In this document: positions 37,583 to 47,402 of the stretch, piece by piece
How the letters are laid out: every line of letters starts with the position of its first letter
Position numbering within the stretch: position 1 is the stretch's first letter
Assembly (NCBI GenBank): GCA_025356075.1
Contig: JANXUT010000002.1
Span: 1-64,000 of the forward strand
Length of the DNA stretch: 64,000 nt
From: Pseudomonadota bacterium
GTDB lineage: Bacteria; Pseudomonadota; Gammaproteobacteria; Steroidobacterales; Steroidobacteraceae
Direction: 5' to 3'
Notes under the pieces: generated by a model
What the model saw: only the letters and a program-made list of their open reading frames with translations
The model's database searches: none
What the model was told of the DNA's origin: nothing
Position numbers and translations under genes: made by a program

Positions 37583-37610
37583 GCCCGGCTGAGTTTAAGC
37601 TCAGCCGGGC
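37583..37610. terminator. bidirectional intrinsic-type hairpin
   Basis: A perfect 11-bp stem (gcccggctgag / ctcagccgggc) with a six-base loop tttaag lies between the convergent TonB receptor and AruH genes. It overlaps the last bases of the aminotransferase gene. No long T-tract follows on either side, so it may be a weak terminator or an mRNA 3'-end stabiliser. Confidence 0.7.
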
Positions 37611-38772
37611 AGCGTGCCGGCGAAGCGGCGGATGCGCCGCGCCGCCTCGAGCAGCGAGGCCTCGTCGGTCGCAAAGCACACGCGGACGAAGTCCTCGGTT
37701 TCGCGCCCGAACACGGCGCCATCGAGCGCCGAAACGCGCTCGGCCTCATAGAGCGCGGCGACGAACCCAGCGGCCGAGAGGCCGGAGGCGCGGATGTCGA
37801 GCAGCATGAACATGCCGGCATCGGGCAGGAGTGGCCGGGCGGCCGCGACGCCCTCGAGCGCCCGGTAGAACGCATCGCGCCTTAAGCGACAGAACGCGCG
37901 CACCTCGAGCTCGGCGGCATGCCGCATCCCGACCGCGACGAGCGCGGCCTCCTGGATGAAGCCCGGCAGCCCGTAGATCATGCACTGCGCCAGGAGATCG
38001 GCGTGCTCGACGAAGGCCTTTGGGCCGACGACCCAGCCACAACGCCAGCCTGTCATCGCGTGCGTCTTCGACAGGCTCGAGACCGTCAGCACCTGGCCCG
38101 GCAGCCGGGCACCGAGGCTCGGGATGCGCCCATCGACCGCGGTGCCCGAATAAACCTCGTCGGAGACGACCCAGAGCGAGTGGCGCTCGGCGAGCGAGGC
38201 GATCCGGTCGACCTCCGCGTCCGTCAGCACCACGCCGCTCGGGTTGCTCGGCGTCGCGAGGAACACCGCGCGGGTGCGCGGCGTGATCGCCGCCTCGAAC
38301 GCGTCGAGATCGGGGTGGAAGTTGCGGCTCGCCGGCGCCGGCACCCGCACCATCGTCGCGCCCGAGGCACGCAGCGTCGCGGGGTAGGTCGCGTACATCG
38401 GGTCGAAGGTGATCACTTCGTCCCCGACCGTCGAGATGACCTGGGCGGACACGAACAGGCCGTTCTGGGCGCCATTCAGGAAGATCACGTTGTCGGCGGT
38501 CACCTGCTGGCCGGTGCGCTCGATGTGCGCCGCGGCGATCGCCTCCCGGAGCGGCAGCCGCCCGCCGCTCTCGGTGTAGTGCGTGTCGTGGGCGCGCAGC
38601 CGCTCGATGGCCATGTCGACGACCGGCGCCGGCGTGTCGAGGTCGGGATCGCCGACGCTGAGCACGATCACGTCCTCGCCGGCGGCCTGCGCCGCGCGCG
38701 CGCGCCAGTGGAGCGCCCACGGGTCCGAGCCGTCGTGCGCGATGCGATCGACGAGGGGTGAGAACCGGGGGC

Positions 38773-38776
<4 letters not shown>
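37601..38776 (-). CDS. aruH: AruH-like arginine:pyruvate transaminase (class I PLP aminotransferase)
   Basis: 391 residues from a GTG at 38776 that overlaps the upstream stop (GTGA). The start SPRFSPLVDRIAHDGSDPWALH, the SVGDPDLDTPAP block at 40-51, Asp206 in SDEVYS and PLP-Lys237 in SSLSKTHAMTGWR closely resemble Pseudomonas AruH (about 393 residues). AruH transfers the alpha-amino group of arginine to pyruvate, giving 2-ketoarginine, the substrate of the AruI-type decarboxylase encoded just upstream. The coupling of the two genes supports this pathway. Other class I aminotransferases are the alternative. Confidence 0.8.
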
Positions 38777-40374
<1,598 letters not shown>

Positions 40375-40453
40375 GCCACACCCCTCTGCCACCAGTATCC
40401 CAGAATCGCGGCCGTCCGAACCAGCCGGCCGACCGACCGGGCCAGTGGCTTAA

Positions 40454-40474
40454 ATATTATGGACGCGATAATAT
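40454..40474. promoter_or_regulatory. inverted repeat, probable operator between aruI and BKACE operons
   Basis: atattat-ggacgcg-ataatat is a perfect 7-bp inverted repeat with a seven-base spacer in the only AT-rich patch of the 129-bp divergent region. It is 30 bases upstream of the BKACE start and 80 from the aruI start, so a bound dimer could control both. The TATTAT half could also serve as a -10 element. No regulator gene is adjacent. Confidence 0.6.
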
Positions 40475-40503
40475 GATGATTGGACGCCCGGAGGGGAAAT
40501 CGC

Positions 40504-41403
40504 ATGAACCATGACGTGATGATCACCTGCGCCGTGACCGGCGATGACAGCAAGGTGACGAAGAGCCCGCACTGCGCGGTGACCCCGGCCGAGATCGCCG
40601 CGACCGCGATCGCGGCCGCCAAGGCGGGAGCTGCGATCGTCCACATCCACGTGCGCGAGCCCGAGACCGGCACGTTCAGCATGGAAACCAAGCACTACCG
40701 CGAGGTCGTGCGCCTCATCCGCGAGAGCAAGGTGGACGTGCTCGTGAACCTCACCTGCGGCATGGGTGGCTACATCGTCATCGGCGACAACGGCCTCAAG
40801 GACACGCCGGGGCCCGGCAGCGACTTCTGCAGCCAGGAAGACCGGATGCGGCACGTGATCGACCTGTGCCAGGAAGGCACGTACCGGCCCGACATCTGCA
40901 CGCTCGATTGCGGCAGCCTCAACTTCGGCGACGGCAACCGCGCCTATGTCTCGACGCCCGGCTACCTGCGCCGCGGCGCGCAGATCTGCAAGGACTTAGG
41001 GGTCAAGCCCGAGTTCGAGATCTTCGACACCGGCAACCTCTGGTTCGTGAAGCAGATGATCAAGGAGGGGCTCGTCAACTCCCCGCCCCTGATCCAGCTC
41101 TGCATGGGAATCGCCTGGGGCGTGCCGGCGGACACCGCGCATCTCCTCGCGATGGTGAACACGATGCCAGCCGACGCCGTGTGGAGCTCCTTCGCGATCA
41201 GCCGCATGCAGATGCCTTGGGTGGCCCAGTCGGTGCTGAACGGCGGCAACGTCCGCGTCGGCCTCGAGGACAACCTCTACCTATCGAAGGGCGTCTACGC
41301 GAGCAATGCCGACCTCGTGACCAAGGCGCGCGGCATCATCGAGGCGATTGGCGCCCGCGTGATCACCGCCGCCGACGTGCGCGAGCGGCTGAAACTCGGC
41401 TGA
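40504..41403 (+). CDS. beta-keto acid cleavage enzyme (BKACE, DUF849), possibly dehydrocarnitine-specific
   Basis: 299 residues from the ATG at 40504, with GGAGGGG upstream. Zinc ligands His47 and His49 in IVHIHVREP and a Glu in the C-terminal half (VGLEDNLYL) define BKACE/Kce enzymes, which cleave a beta-keto acid with acetyl-CoA to give acetoacetate and a new acyl-CoA. The active-site start TCAVTGDDSKVTKSP differs from the amino-substrate type and resembles the T-G-x-D form of enzymes acting on dehydrocarnitine (CdhC). The next gene is a small thioesterase, the partner expected for betainyl-CoA. This context supports conversion of 3-dehydrocarnitine to betainyl-CoA; other beta-keto acids remain possible. 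Confidence 0.85.
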   Translation: MNHDVMITCAVTGDDSKVTKSPHCAVTPAEIAATAIAAAKAGAAIVHIHVREPETGTFSMETKHYREVVRLIRESKVDVLVNLTCGMGGYIVIGDNGLKDTPGPGSDFCSQEDRMRHVIDLCQEGTYRPDICTLDCGSLNFGDGNRAYVSTPGYLRRGAQICKDLGVKPEFEIFDTGNLWFVKQMIKEGLVNSPPLIQLCMGIAWGVPADTAHLLAMVNTMPADAVWSSFAISRMQMPWVAQSVLNGGNVRVGLEDNLYLSKGVYASNADLVTKARGIIEAIGARVITAADVRERLKLG

Positions 41404-41414
41404 CGGGGCCTACG

Positions 41415-41891
41415 ATGGCCGGCACCACCCTCTACCGCACCGAGGTCCTACCCGCCTGGGTCGACTACAACGCGCACCTCCGGGACGCCTACTACGTGCT
41501 GGTCCTGAGCCTCGCGACCGATGCGCTGATGGACCGCATCGGCCTCGACGCCGCCTACCGCGCCCGTACCTCGTGCACGCTCTACTCGCTCGAGATGCAC
41601 ATGCACTGGCTCCACGAGGTCAAGGGCAGCGACACGATCGAAGTCGACGCGCACCTGCTCGACCTCGACAAGAAGCGCCTGCACGTCGGCTTCGACGTAC
41701 GCGTCGTCGGGCGCGAGGAAGCCGTCGCGACGGCCGACTTCGTGTTCCTGCACGTCCGCCAGGGCGCGACGCCGGGTTCCGCGGCGTTCCCGCCGGAAAC
41801 GGAAGCCAAGCTCGCCGCGATGCGCGCCGCCGCGGGCCCGGAGCCTTGGGCCGGCCCGGGCTCGCGCGCGATGGCGCTCGGTCGGCGCTGA
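41415..41891 (+). CDS. 4HBT-type acyl-CoA thioesterase, betainyl-CoA thioesterase-like
   Basis: 158 residues, 11 bp after the BKACE gene. A hotdog fold with active-site Asp17 in WVDYNAHLRD and the strand pattern TLYSLEMHMHWLHEVKGSDTIEV of 4-hydroxybenzoyl-CoA thioesterase-like proteins. It has the same D-Y-N-x-H motif and layout as the C-terminal domain of the fusion at 57950-59428. In the carnitine pathway CdhB hydrolyses betainyl-CoA to glycine betaine and CoA. The BKACE neighbour makes that role likely. Confidence 0.82.
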   Translation: MAGTTLYRTEVLPAWVDYNAHLRDAYYVLVLSLATDALMDRIGLDAAYRARTSCTLYSLEMHMHWLHEVKGSDTIEVDAHLLDLDKKRLHVGFDVRVVGREEAVATADFVFLHVRQGATPGSAAFPPETEAKLAAMRAAAGPEPWAGPGSRAMALGRR

Positions 41892-41892
41892 G

Positions 41893-43956
41893 GTGGCCAA
41901 GAACCCGCTCGCGCGCCTGCTGGCGCCGCGCACGGTCGCGCTGATCGGCGGCGGAGCCTGGACGGACGCGGTCGCAGCCTCCGGCCGCACGATCGGCTAC
42001 ACCGGCGAGACGTGGCGCGTGCACCCGACGCGCGAATCGGACTCAACCACCCGCTACTTCCGCTCGGTCGAGGAATTGCCCTCGCCCCCGGATGCCGCGT
42101 TCATCGCGGCCCCCGCGAGCGAGGTCCCTGCCATCGCCGGCAGCCTCGCGCGCCAGGGAGCCGGCGGGTTCGTCTGCTTCGCCGCCGGGTTCGATGAGAC
42201 CGCCACCGATCAGGGCCGCGCGCTCACCCGCGAGCTCGTCACGAACGCCGGCTCCCTGCCATTCACGGGCCCCAACTGCTACGGCCTCGTCAACTTCTTC
42301 GACCGGGTCGCGCTCTGGCCCGACCAGGTGGTCGGCGCGCCGCTTGAGCGCGGCGTCGCGATCCTGACGCAGAGCGGCACGATCGCGCTCACGCTCATGT
42401 TCAACCACCGCTCGCTCCCGATCGGCTACGTGATCACCGTCGGCAACCAGACGCGCCTCGCCGTCGAGGACCTGATCGAGATCCTGACCGACGACCCGCG
42501 GGTCAGCGCATTTGGCCTGTACCTCGAGGGCATCAAGGACGCCGGGCGCTTCGCGCGCGCGGTCGCGAAGGCCCGCGCCTCCGGCAAGCCCGTCGCGCTC
42601 GTCAAGGCGGGTCGAACGGAGGCTGCCATCCAGGCGGCCGCGACCCACACCGGCGCGCTCGCCGGCGCCGACGCCGTGTTCGATGCGTTCTCCCGCGATG
42701 CCGGCGTCGCGCGCTGCGAGACGCTGTCGACGCTGATCGAGACCTTGAAAGTGTTTCACTCCGGCGGGCCGCTCAGGGGCCGGCGCATCATGGTCGTCGG
42801 CGCCTCGGGCGGCGACATGGCGATGACCTCCGATGTGTCGCGCAACCTCTCCCTCGAGTTCCCGGCCGTCCCGGAGTCGATCCGGGCGCCCTTGCAGGCG
42901 GCGGTGGGCGCGCGCGTGACGATTGCGAACCCGTTCGACTTCCATACCTACATCTGGTTCGACCAGCCGAAGCTCCGCGAGCTCTTCACGACGCTGTTTC
43001 GCGCCGACTACGATGCCATCGCCTTCATGCTCGACTGCCCGCCGGCCGAGCGCGCCGACACCTCCGCCTACGACATGCCGATCGACGAGTTCATCCTGGC
43101 CTCGCAGGGGAGCGCGACCCGCGCCGCGATGCTGGCGTCCCTCCCGGAGACGCTGAACGAGAGCGTGCGCGAGCGCTGCCTCGCGGGCGGCGTCGTCGCC
43201 TTCCAGGGCCAGCGCGAGGCGCTCGAAGCCCTCGACCTCGCCGCCCAGGCGGGCGCGTTGCCGGCCGACCAGCCCGCGATCGAGCTCAGGCGCCCGAGCC
43301 GCACGGGCGGCGCCGTGCGCACCCTCAACGAGGGCGAAGGCAAGGCGGCGCTCGCGGCGGTCGGCCTGCCCGTACCGCGCTCCCGCCTGGTCGCGGCGGC
43401 GCAGGCGGCGCAGGCGGCGGCGGCGATCGGCTTCCCGGTGGTCATGAAGGCGGTCAGCGCCTCGCTCGCCCACAAGTCGGACGTTGGCGGCGTAGTCCTC
43501 AACATCCGCAGCGAGACCGAGGCGAGCGCCGCGGCGACCCGCCTCGCCGCCCTCGCACCGACGCTGCTCGTCGAGCAGATGGTCACCGACGGGGTCGCCG
43601 AGGTGCTCATCGGCGTCACGGTCGACCGCCAGTTCGGCCAAGTGCTCGTCCTTGGCAGCGGCGGCGTCATGACGGAGCTCTGGCACGACAGCACGAGCCT
43701 CTTGCCGCCGTTCACGCCGGCCCGCATCGAGGCGGCGCTCGGGCGCCTGAAGGTCGCCCGGCTCCTCGCCGGCTATCGCGGCAAGCCCGCCGGCGACGTA
43801 CCGGCGCTCGTCGCGGCGGTCATCAGCGTCGCGCGCTACGCCGAAACCGCGCTCGAGTCATTGACCGAACTCGACGTCAACCCGATCATCGTGCGGCCGC
43901 TCGGCAAGGGTGTCGTCGCCGTCGATGCGCTCATTCGTCTTCTGGAGGATCGCTGA
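41893..43956 (+). CDS. ADP-forming acyl-CoA synthetase (acetate-CoA ligase type)
   Basis: 687 residues from a GTG one base after the thioesterase stop. Domain order: CoA-binding (residues 10-135), two succinyl-CoA-synthetase-like flavodoxin domains (150-460; the phosphohistidine is His252 in THTGALAG) and an ATP-grasp domain (about 470-687, with VVMKAVSASLAHKSDVGGV). It makes an acyl-CoA from an acid, ATP and CoA, giving ADP. Because CaiD follows, carnitine, crotonobetaine or gamma-butyrobetaine is the probable acid. E. coli CaiC is a different (AMP-forming) enzyme, so this would be an alternative activator. Confidence 0.85.
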   Translation: MAKNPLARLLAPRTVALIGGGAWTDAVAASGRTIGYTGETWRVHPTRESDSTTRYFRSVEELPSPPDAAFIAAPASEVPAIAGSLARQGAGGFVCFAAGFDETATDQGRALTRELVTNAGSLPFTGPNCYGLVNFFDRVALWPDQVVGAPLERGVAILTQSGTIALTLMFNHRSLPIGYVITVGNQTRLAVEDLIEILTDDPRVSAFGLYLEGIKDAGRFARAVAKARASGKPVALVKAGRTEAAIQAAATHTGALAGADAVFDAFSRDAGVARCETLSTLIETLKVFHSGGPLRGRRIMVVGASGGDMAMTSDVSRNLSLEFPAVPESIRAPLQAAVGARVTIANPFDFHTYIWFDQPKLRELFTTLFRADYDAIAFMLDCPPAERADTSAYDMPIDEFILASQGSATRAAMLASLPETLNESVRERCLAGGVVAFQGQREALEALDLAAQAGALPADQPAIELRRPSRTGGAVRTLNEGEGKAALAAVGLPVPRSRLVAAAQAAQAAAAIGFPVVMKAVSASLAHKSDVGGVVLNIRSETEASAAATRLAALAPTLLVEQMVTDGVAEVLIGVTVDRQFGQVLVLGSGGVMTELWHDSTSLLPPFTPARIEAALGRLKVARLLAGYRGKPAGDVPALVAAVISVARYAETALESLTELDVNPIIVRPLGKGVVAVDALIRLLEDR

Positions 43957-43957
43957 C

Positions 43958-44734
43958 ATGTCAGACGGTGTACGGACTGCGCGCGACAACGGCGTTCTCG
44001 AGGTCACGATCGACCGGCCGAAGGCGAATGCCATCGATCTTGCGATGAGCCGGCGCCTGAACGCGATCTGGAGCGAACTGCAGTCGGACTCGACGCTCAG
44101 GGTCGCGATCCTCACGGGCGCCGGCGAGAAGTTCTTCTCGCCCGGCTGGGACCTCAAGAACGCGGCGGCGGGCGAAGCGACCGATTCGGACTGGGGCGCC
44201 GGCGGCTTCGGGGGCCTCAACCACCCGCGGAACCTCGACAAGCCCATCATCGCGGCGGTGAACGGCATCGCCTGCGGCGGCGGCTTCGAGCTCGTGCTCG
44301 GCTGCGACCTCATCGTCATGGAGGAGCAGGCCCGGTTCGCGCTCCCGGAAATCAACGTGGGCGTCGTCCCTGACGCTGGCAGCATCAAGCTCCGGCGCCG
44401 GATCCCGTACCACATCGCCGTCGAGATGCTGATGACCGGTCGCTGGATGGAGGCCGCCGAGGCGAAGCAGTGGGGCCTTTGCAACTACCTGGTGCCCAAG
44501 GGCGAGGCAATGACCAAGGCACGCGAGGTCGCGCGCCTCCTCGCCGACGGTCCACCGCTCCTCTACCCCGCGCTCAAGCAACTCCTGAGGCACACCGAGA
44601 TGGTCGCCGAGCACCCGGCGTTCGAGCTGCACGACTCGCTCGCCGCGGTGCAGGCGGTGGCGCGCTCGGAGGACCTCCTCGAGGGCACGCGGGCGTTCTC
44701 CGAGAAGCGCAAACCCGTCTGGAAAGGCCGCTGA
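43958..44734 (+). CDS. caiD: crotonobetainyl-CoA hydratase (carnitinyl-CoA dehydratase) CaiD
   Basis: 258 residues from the ATG at 43958 with GGAGG nine bases upstream; the longer frame begins inside the preceding gene. It resembles E. coli CaiD position by position: DRPKANAID, TGAGEKFFSPGWDLK, GGFELVLGCDLIV and the C-terminal end FSEKRKPVWKGR. Glu111 and Glu131 are the crotonase acid/base residues. CaiD adds water to crotonobetainyl-CoA to give L-carnitinyl-CoA. It overlaps neither neighbour but both gaps are one base, so it belongs to the BKACE operon. Other short enoyl-CoA hydratases are a less likely reading. Confidence 0.85.
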   Translation: MSDGVRTARDNGVLEVTIDRPKANAIDLAMSRRLNAIWSELQSDSTLRVAILTGAGEKFFSPGWDLKNAAAGEATDSDWGAGGFGGLNHPRNLDKPIIAAVNGIACGGGFELVLGCDLIVMEEQARFALPEINVGVVPDAGSIKLRRRIPYHIAVEMLMTGRWMEAAEAKQWGLCNYLVPKGEAMTKAREVARLLADGPPLLYPALKQLLRHTEMVAEHPAFELHDSLAAVQAVARSEDLLEGTRAFSEKRKPVWKGR

Positions 44735-44735
44735 G

Positions 44736-45515
44736 ATGACCATCCGGTTCTCGCGCGCGATCCTGAGGCGCCCGGGCCCGACTTTCGCCGAGGGCCTCAA
44801 CGTCGTCGGTGGCGGCGGACCCGACCTCGCGCGCGCGCTGGTGCAGCACCAAGCGTACGAACGCGCGCTCGAAGCCTGTGGGCTCGTCCTGACGGTCCTG
44901 GCGGCGGACGATCACTACCCCGACGGTACGTTCGTCGAGGACACGGCGGTGTTGACCCAGCGCGCCGCGATCGTCACGCGCCCGGGGGCACCGAGCCGGT
45001 TGGGCGAGGCCGAATCGATCGAGCGCGCGGTCGATGGGTTCTACCCGACAGTGCTGCGTCTCAACGCGCCCTCGACCGTCGACGGCGGCGATGTGTGCCA
45101 ATGCGATGACCTGTTTCTGATCGGCGTGTCGCAGCGCACGAGCGAGGCCGGGGCGAACGAACTCGCCGGCATCCTCAAGGATCTCGGCTACCGCGCGATG
45201 CTGATCGACATCCGTGCCTCGCGCACGCTCCTGCACCTGAAGACCGGGCTCAGCTACCTGGGCGAGGGCCGTCTCGTTGTCGCCGGCGACCTGCCGCCGG
45301 AGGCGAACTTAAGCGAGTTCGAGCGGGTCGCGGTCGACAAGGGCGAGGGTTACGCCGCGAACTGCGTGCGGGTCAATGACCGGGTGCTGGTTGCGGCCGG
45401 CTTTCCGCGCTTCGCCGAGCGACTGTCAAGCCTCGGCTACGATCCGCTGCCGCTCGAGATGTCGGAATTTCGCAAGATGGACGGGGGCTTGAGCTGCCTG
45501 TCGCTCAGGTTCTGA
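44736..45515 (+). CDS. ddaH: N(G),N(G)-dimethylarginine dimethylaminohydrolase (DDAH)
   Basis: 259 residues, ATG one base after the caiD stop. Catalytic Cys254 in GGLSCLSLRF, His167 in LLHLKTG and the acidic blocks GTFVEDT (63-70) and TVDGGDV (114-120) match DDAH; the Pseudomonas enzyme is about 254 residues and uses a Cys near the C-terminus in the same motif. It hydrolyses asymmetric dimethyl- or monomethyl-arginine to citrulline plus dimethyl- or methylamine in the cytosol. As last gene of a carnitine-type operon divergent from aruHI, it ties methylated arginine to amine catabolism. Homologous arginine deiminase-type activity is the alternative. Confidence 0.88.
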   Translation: MTIRFSRAILRRPGPTFAEGLNVVGGGGPDLARALVQHQAYERALEACGLVLTVLAADDHYPDGTFVEDTAVLTQRAAIVTRPGAPSRLGEAESIERAVDGFYPTVLRLNAPSTVDGGDVCQCDDLFLIGVSQRTSEAGANELAGILKDLGYRAMLIDIRASRTLLHLKTGLSYLGEGRLVVAGDLPPEANLSEFERVAVDKGEGYAANCVRVNDRVLVAAGFPRFAERLSSLGYDPLPLEMSEFRKMDGGLSCLSLRF

Positions 45516-45593
45516 ACCGGTCAACAGGCCGCTGAAAACAAGCGGTCAAGTCTGAGCGGTGACCGGCCCCCGCCGGCCGGAACGACCGCTGTT

Positions 45594-45643
45594 TGCCGAA
45601 GCGGTCATGGGTGCCTGTCTGCACCCGGTCATTCGCTTCGGCA
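45594..45643. repeat. nested inverted repeat (REP-like hairpin)
   Basis: Outer arms tgccgaagcg (45594-45603) and cgcttcggca (45634-45643) are perfect complements; inside, gggtgc (45609-45614) and gcaccc (45621-45626) form a second stem with loop ctgtct. The pair makes a 50-base two-level hairpin about 80 bases after the ddaH stop. No T-tract follows. It could be a terminator or a REP-type element. Confidence 0.7.
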
Positions 45644-45877
45644 GACGGCTCGCGGTACGAGACGCGGGATCGGCCTTGAGTTGTCTTGCACAGCCCTGCT
45701 TCAACAATGGCGTTTGCTTCTTGCAGGGGCGGTTGCAACTGGTGGCAACCGCGCGAATCGGCAATACCCATCGAAGGGCACGTTGCAGAGCACAACGGTT
45801 GTGACAATTCGACAGCTTCGCTTCATGGCCCCAATCCAATGATCGGCTTGCCAGGATCATAAACCGACCGCCCGACG

Positions 45878-46054
45878 ATGAAGTTTCCTCAGCCCTACGC
45901 GCCGATCGGGCGCGAGGAGCGAGTTCGCGGGCGAAGCGGCGGCGGCCACTCCCTGTTCTGGCGTAGCGACGGGAACGTCCGCGCCCTGAAGCCCATTGAC
46001 GTGTGGGATGAGATTTGCACCGCCGCGCACGGCAGTTTCGAGGCGGACAGCTGA
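45878..46054 (+). CDS. small hypothetical protein, uncertain
   Basis: An ATG-initiated frame of 58 residues (start MKFPQPYAPI, end AHGSFEADS). It has a mixed, protein-like composition with WDEICTAAHG near the end, but no recognised domain, no clear ribosome site and no partner gene. It lies in the gene-poor region, so it may be a remnant of a degraded gene. Confidence 0.25.
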   Translation: MKFPQPYAPIGREERVRGRSGGGHSLFWRSDGNVRALKPIDVWDEICTAAHGSFEADS

Positions 46055-46078
46055 GCTTCACGCGGCGTGCTTAGTGGC

Positions 46079-46096
46079 CGCGGGCGGATGCCCGCG
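46079..46096. terminator. GC-rich perfect hairpin
   Basis: cgcgggc-ggat-gcccgcg: seven-base stem and four-base loop, about 90 bases downstream of the minus-strand enolase-superfamily gene. It could stop transcription from that operon. No T-tract is evident, so the call is tentative. Confidence 0.45.
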
Positions 46097-46187
46097 ACAA
46101 GTGGCTGCGGACCCGCGAGCTCGCGAGTAACTGGTTCGGCGCGATCAACTATCAGCGTCGATCGCCGCCGGATCTAGGCTCCGGCGC

Positions 46188-47339
46188 CTACGCCGTTCGG
46201 GTGCGCGCCAGCATCGCCTCATCGAGCGCGTAGCCAAGACCTGGCGCCGAACCGAGCTCGATCCAGCCGTCCGCGCTGACGCCGAGCGGCTCGACCAGCA
46301 TGAAATCGCGCTGAGCTAGGCCCCACTCCGGCGGATCGAACGGGTATTCGAGGAACGGCGCGTCGCACAATCCCGCAGTCAGGTGCGCATTCGCCGTCAC
46401 GCCCATCCCGTTCGTCCAGGTGTGCGGCGTGAACATGACGTTGTGCTCGGCCGCCATGACGGCGACACGCCGCAAGCCCGTGATGCCGCCGACGAGCGCC
46501 GCATCCGGCTGCAGCACGTCGAGGCAGCGATCGGCGATGAGATCGCGGAACTCGTTGAGCTCGCGTGTCATCTCCCCGCCCGCGATCCTGACGTCGGTCG
46601 CATCGCGCAGGCTCTTCATGCCGGCGCGATCGGCGCGGTGCAGCGGCTCCTCCATCCAGTAGACCCCGACCCGCTCGAGCTCGCGGGCGACGGCGAGCGC
46701 GTCCTTGAACGTCCACGGCGCCTCGGTGTCCCACGCCATCCGCCAGCCCTGGTTGCAGTCGACCATGAGCTCGAGCCGGTTGCCGACGCGCGCGCGCACC
46801 GCCTCGAGCGCGCGGATGTCGTCGCGCCAGTCGCCGCGATGAAAGCGGAGCTTGAGTGCCGGGTATCCGGCTTCCAGCATCCGCTCGGCGCACTCGGCCA
46901 TCGCGCCCGGGTCCCGCAGCGTGCCGCTCGAGGCGTAGGCGCGCACGCGGTGCGAGAGGCCCCCGAGGAGCTTCCAGCAGGGCTGCCCGGTGATCTTGCC
47001 GGCAAGATCCCAGAGCGCAAGGTCGAGCGGCCAGCAGCGCCCGTAGTGGAAGTCGATGTGCGAGAGCACGCGGTAGTGGCGCTCGAGCGCAAGCGCGTCC
47101 TGGCCGATGAAGAGGTGCTCGTGGCCGGCGAACCCGACCATGAGATCGCCGGAGCCGACACCGACGAGACCCGTGTCGGTCGTCACCCGCACGATGGTTG
47201 CGTCGAAGTGGACGCGCGGCTTCGTATCCCAGCTCGCGTGGAAAGGCGTCGCGAGCTTCAGGCGATGCTGGCTCACCGCCACCGCCGCGATGCGGTGCTC
47301 GGCAGCCATGCTCATCGTCGGCTTCGGTCGTGCACTCAT
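46188..47339 (-). CDS. mandelate racemase/muconate lactonizing enzyme family protein
   Basis: 383 residues; GGAGGGG lies seven bases before the ATG. Enolase-superfamily barrel with K163-x-R165 in ALKLRFH (acid/base Lys), metal ligands Asp194 in LMVDCNQGW, a Glu of WMEEP (228-232) and Glu256 in AGGEM, and a C-terminal FTPHTW block with a likely catalytic His. All metal ligands are intact, unlike the family member at 10477-11661. It catalyses abstraction of a proton alpha to a carboxylate (racemase or dehydratase). It follows the Fe-alcohol dehydrogenase gene by 63 bp. Substrate unknown. Confidence 0.85.
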   Translation of the reverse strand: MSARPKPTMSMAAEHRIAAVAVSQHRLKLATPFHASWDTKPRVHFDATIVRVTTDTGLVGVGSGDLMVGFAGHEHLFIGQDALALERHYRVLSHIDFHYGRCWPLDLALWDLAGKITGQPCWKLLGGLSHRVRAYASSGTLRDPGAMAECAERMLEAGYPALKLRFHRGDWRDDIRALEAVRARVGNRLELMVDCNQGWRMAWDTEAPWTFKDALAVARELERVGVYWMEEPLHRADRAGMKSLRDATDVRIAGGEMTRELNEFRDLIADRCLDVLQPDAALVGGITGLRRVAVMAAEHNVMFTPHTWTNGMGVTANAHLTAGLCDAPFLEYPFDPPEWGLAQRDFMLVEPLGVSADGWIELGSAPGLGYALDEAMLARTRTA

Positions 47340-47402
47340 CGGTAGCCCCTCCGCGCGGGGTTGAGCGGCGGGACGGCTGGGGTTGGGGACAAGCGCATGG
47401 GC

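Larger units (their letters stand above)
45516..46187. other. 672-bp gene-poor intergenic region between convergent operons
   Basis: Between the ends of ddaH (plus) and the enolase-superfamily gene (minus). GC content and codon patterns differ from the flanks and no conserved frame covers it. It contains several inverted repeats (45594-45643; cggttgc-N8-gcaaccg at 45730-45751; 46079-46096), one small frame at 45878-46054 and stretches such as gaccggccccc that look like dispersed intergenic repeat sequence. Best explanation is termination signals plus the remnant of a repeat or mobile element. I cannot identify a transposase. Confidence 0.6.

Noticed and set aside
42043-43686. Minus-strand frame opposite the CoA ligase
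   Set aside because: Shadow of a gene with full domain architecture and phosphohistidine motif on the plus strand.
45516-46187. tRNA or transposase remnant
   Set aside because: No T-loop or anticodon pattern of a tRNA and no transposase motif could be found; only hairpins and a short frame.
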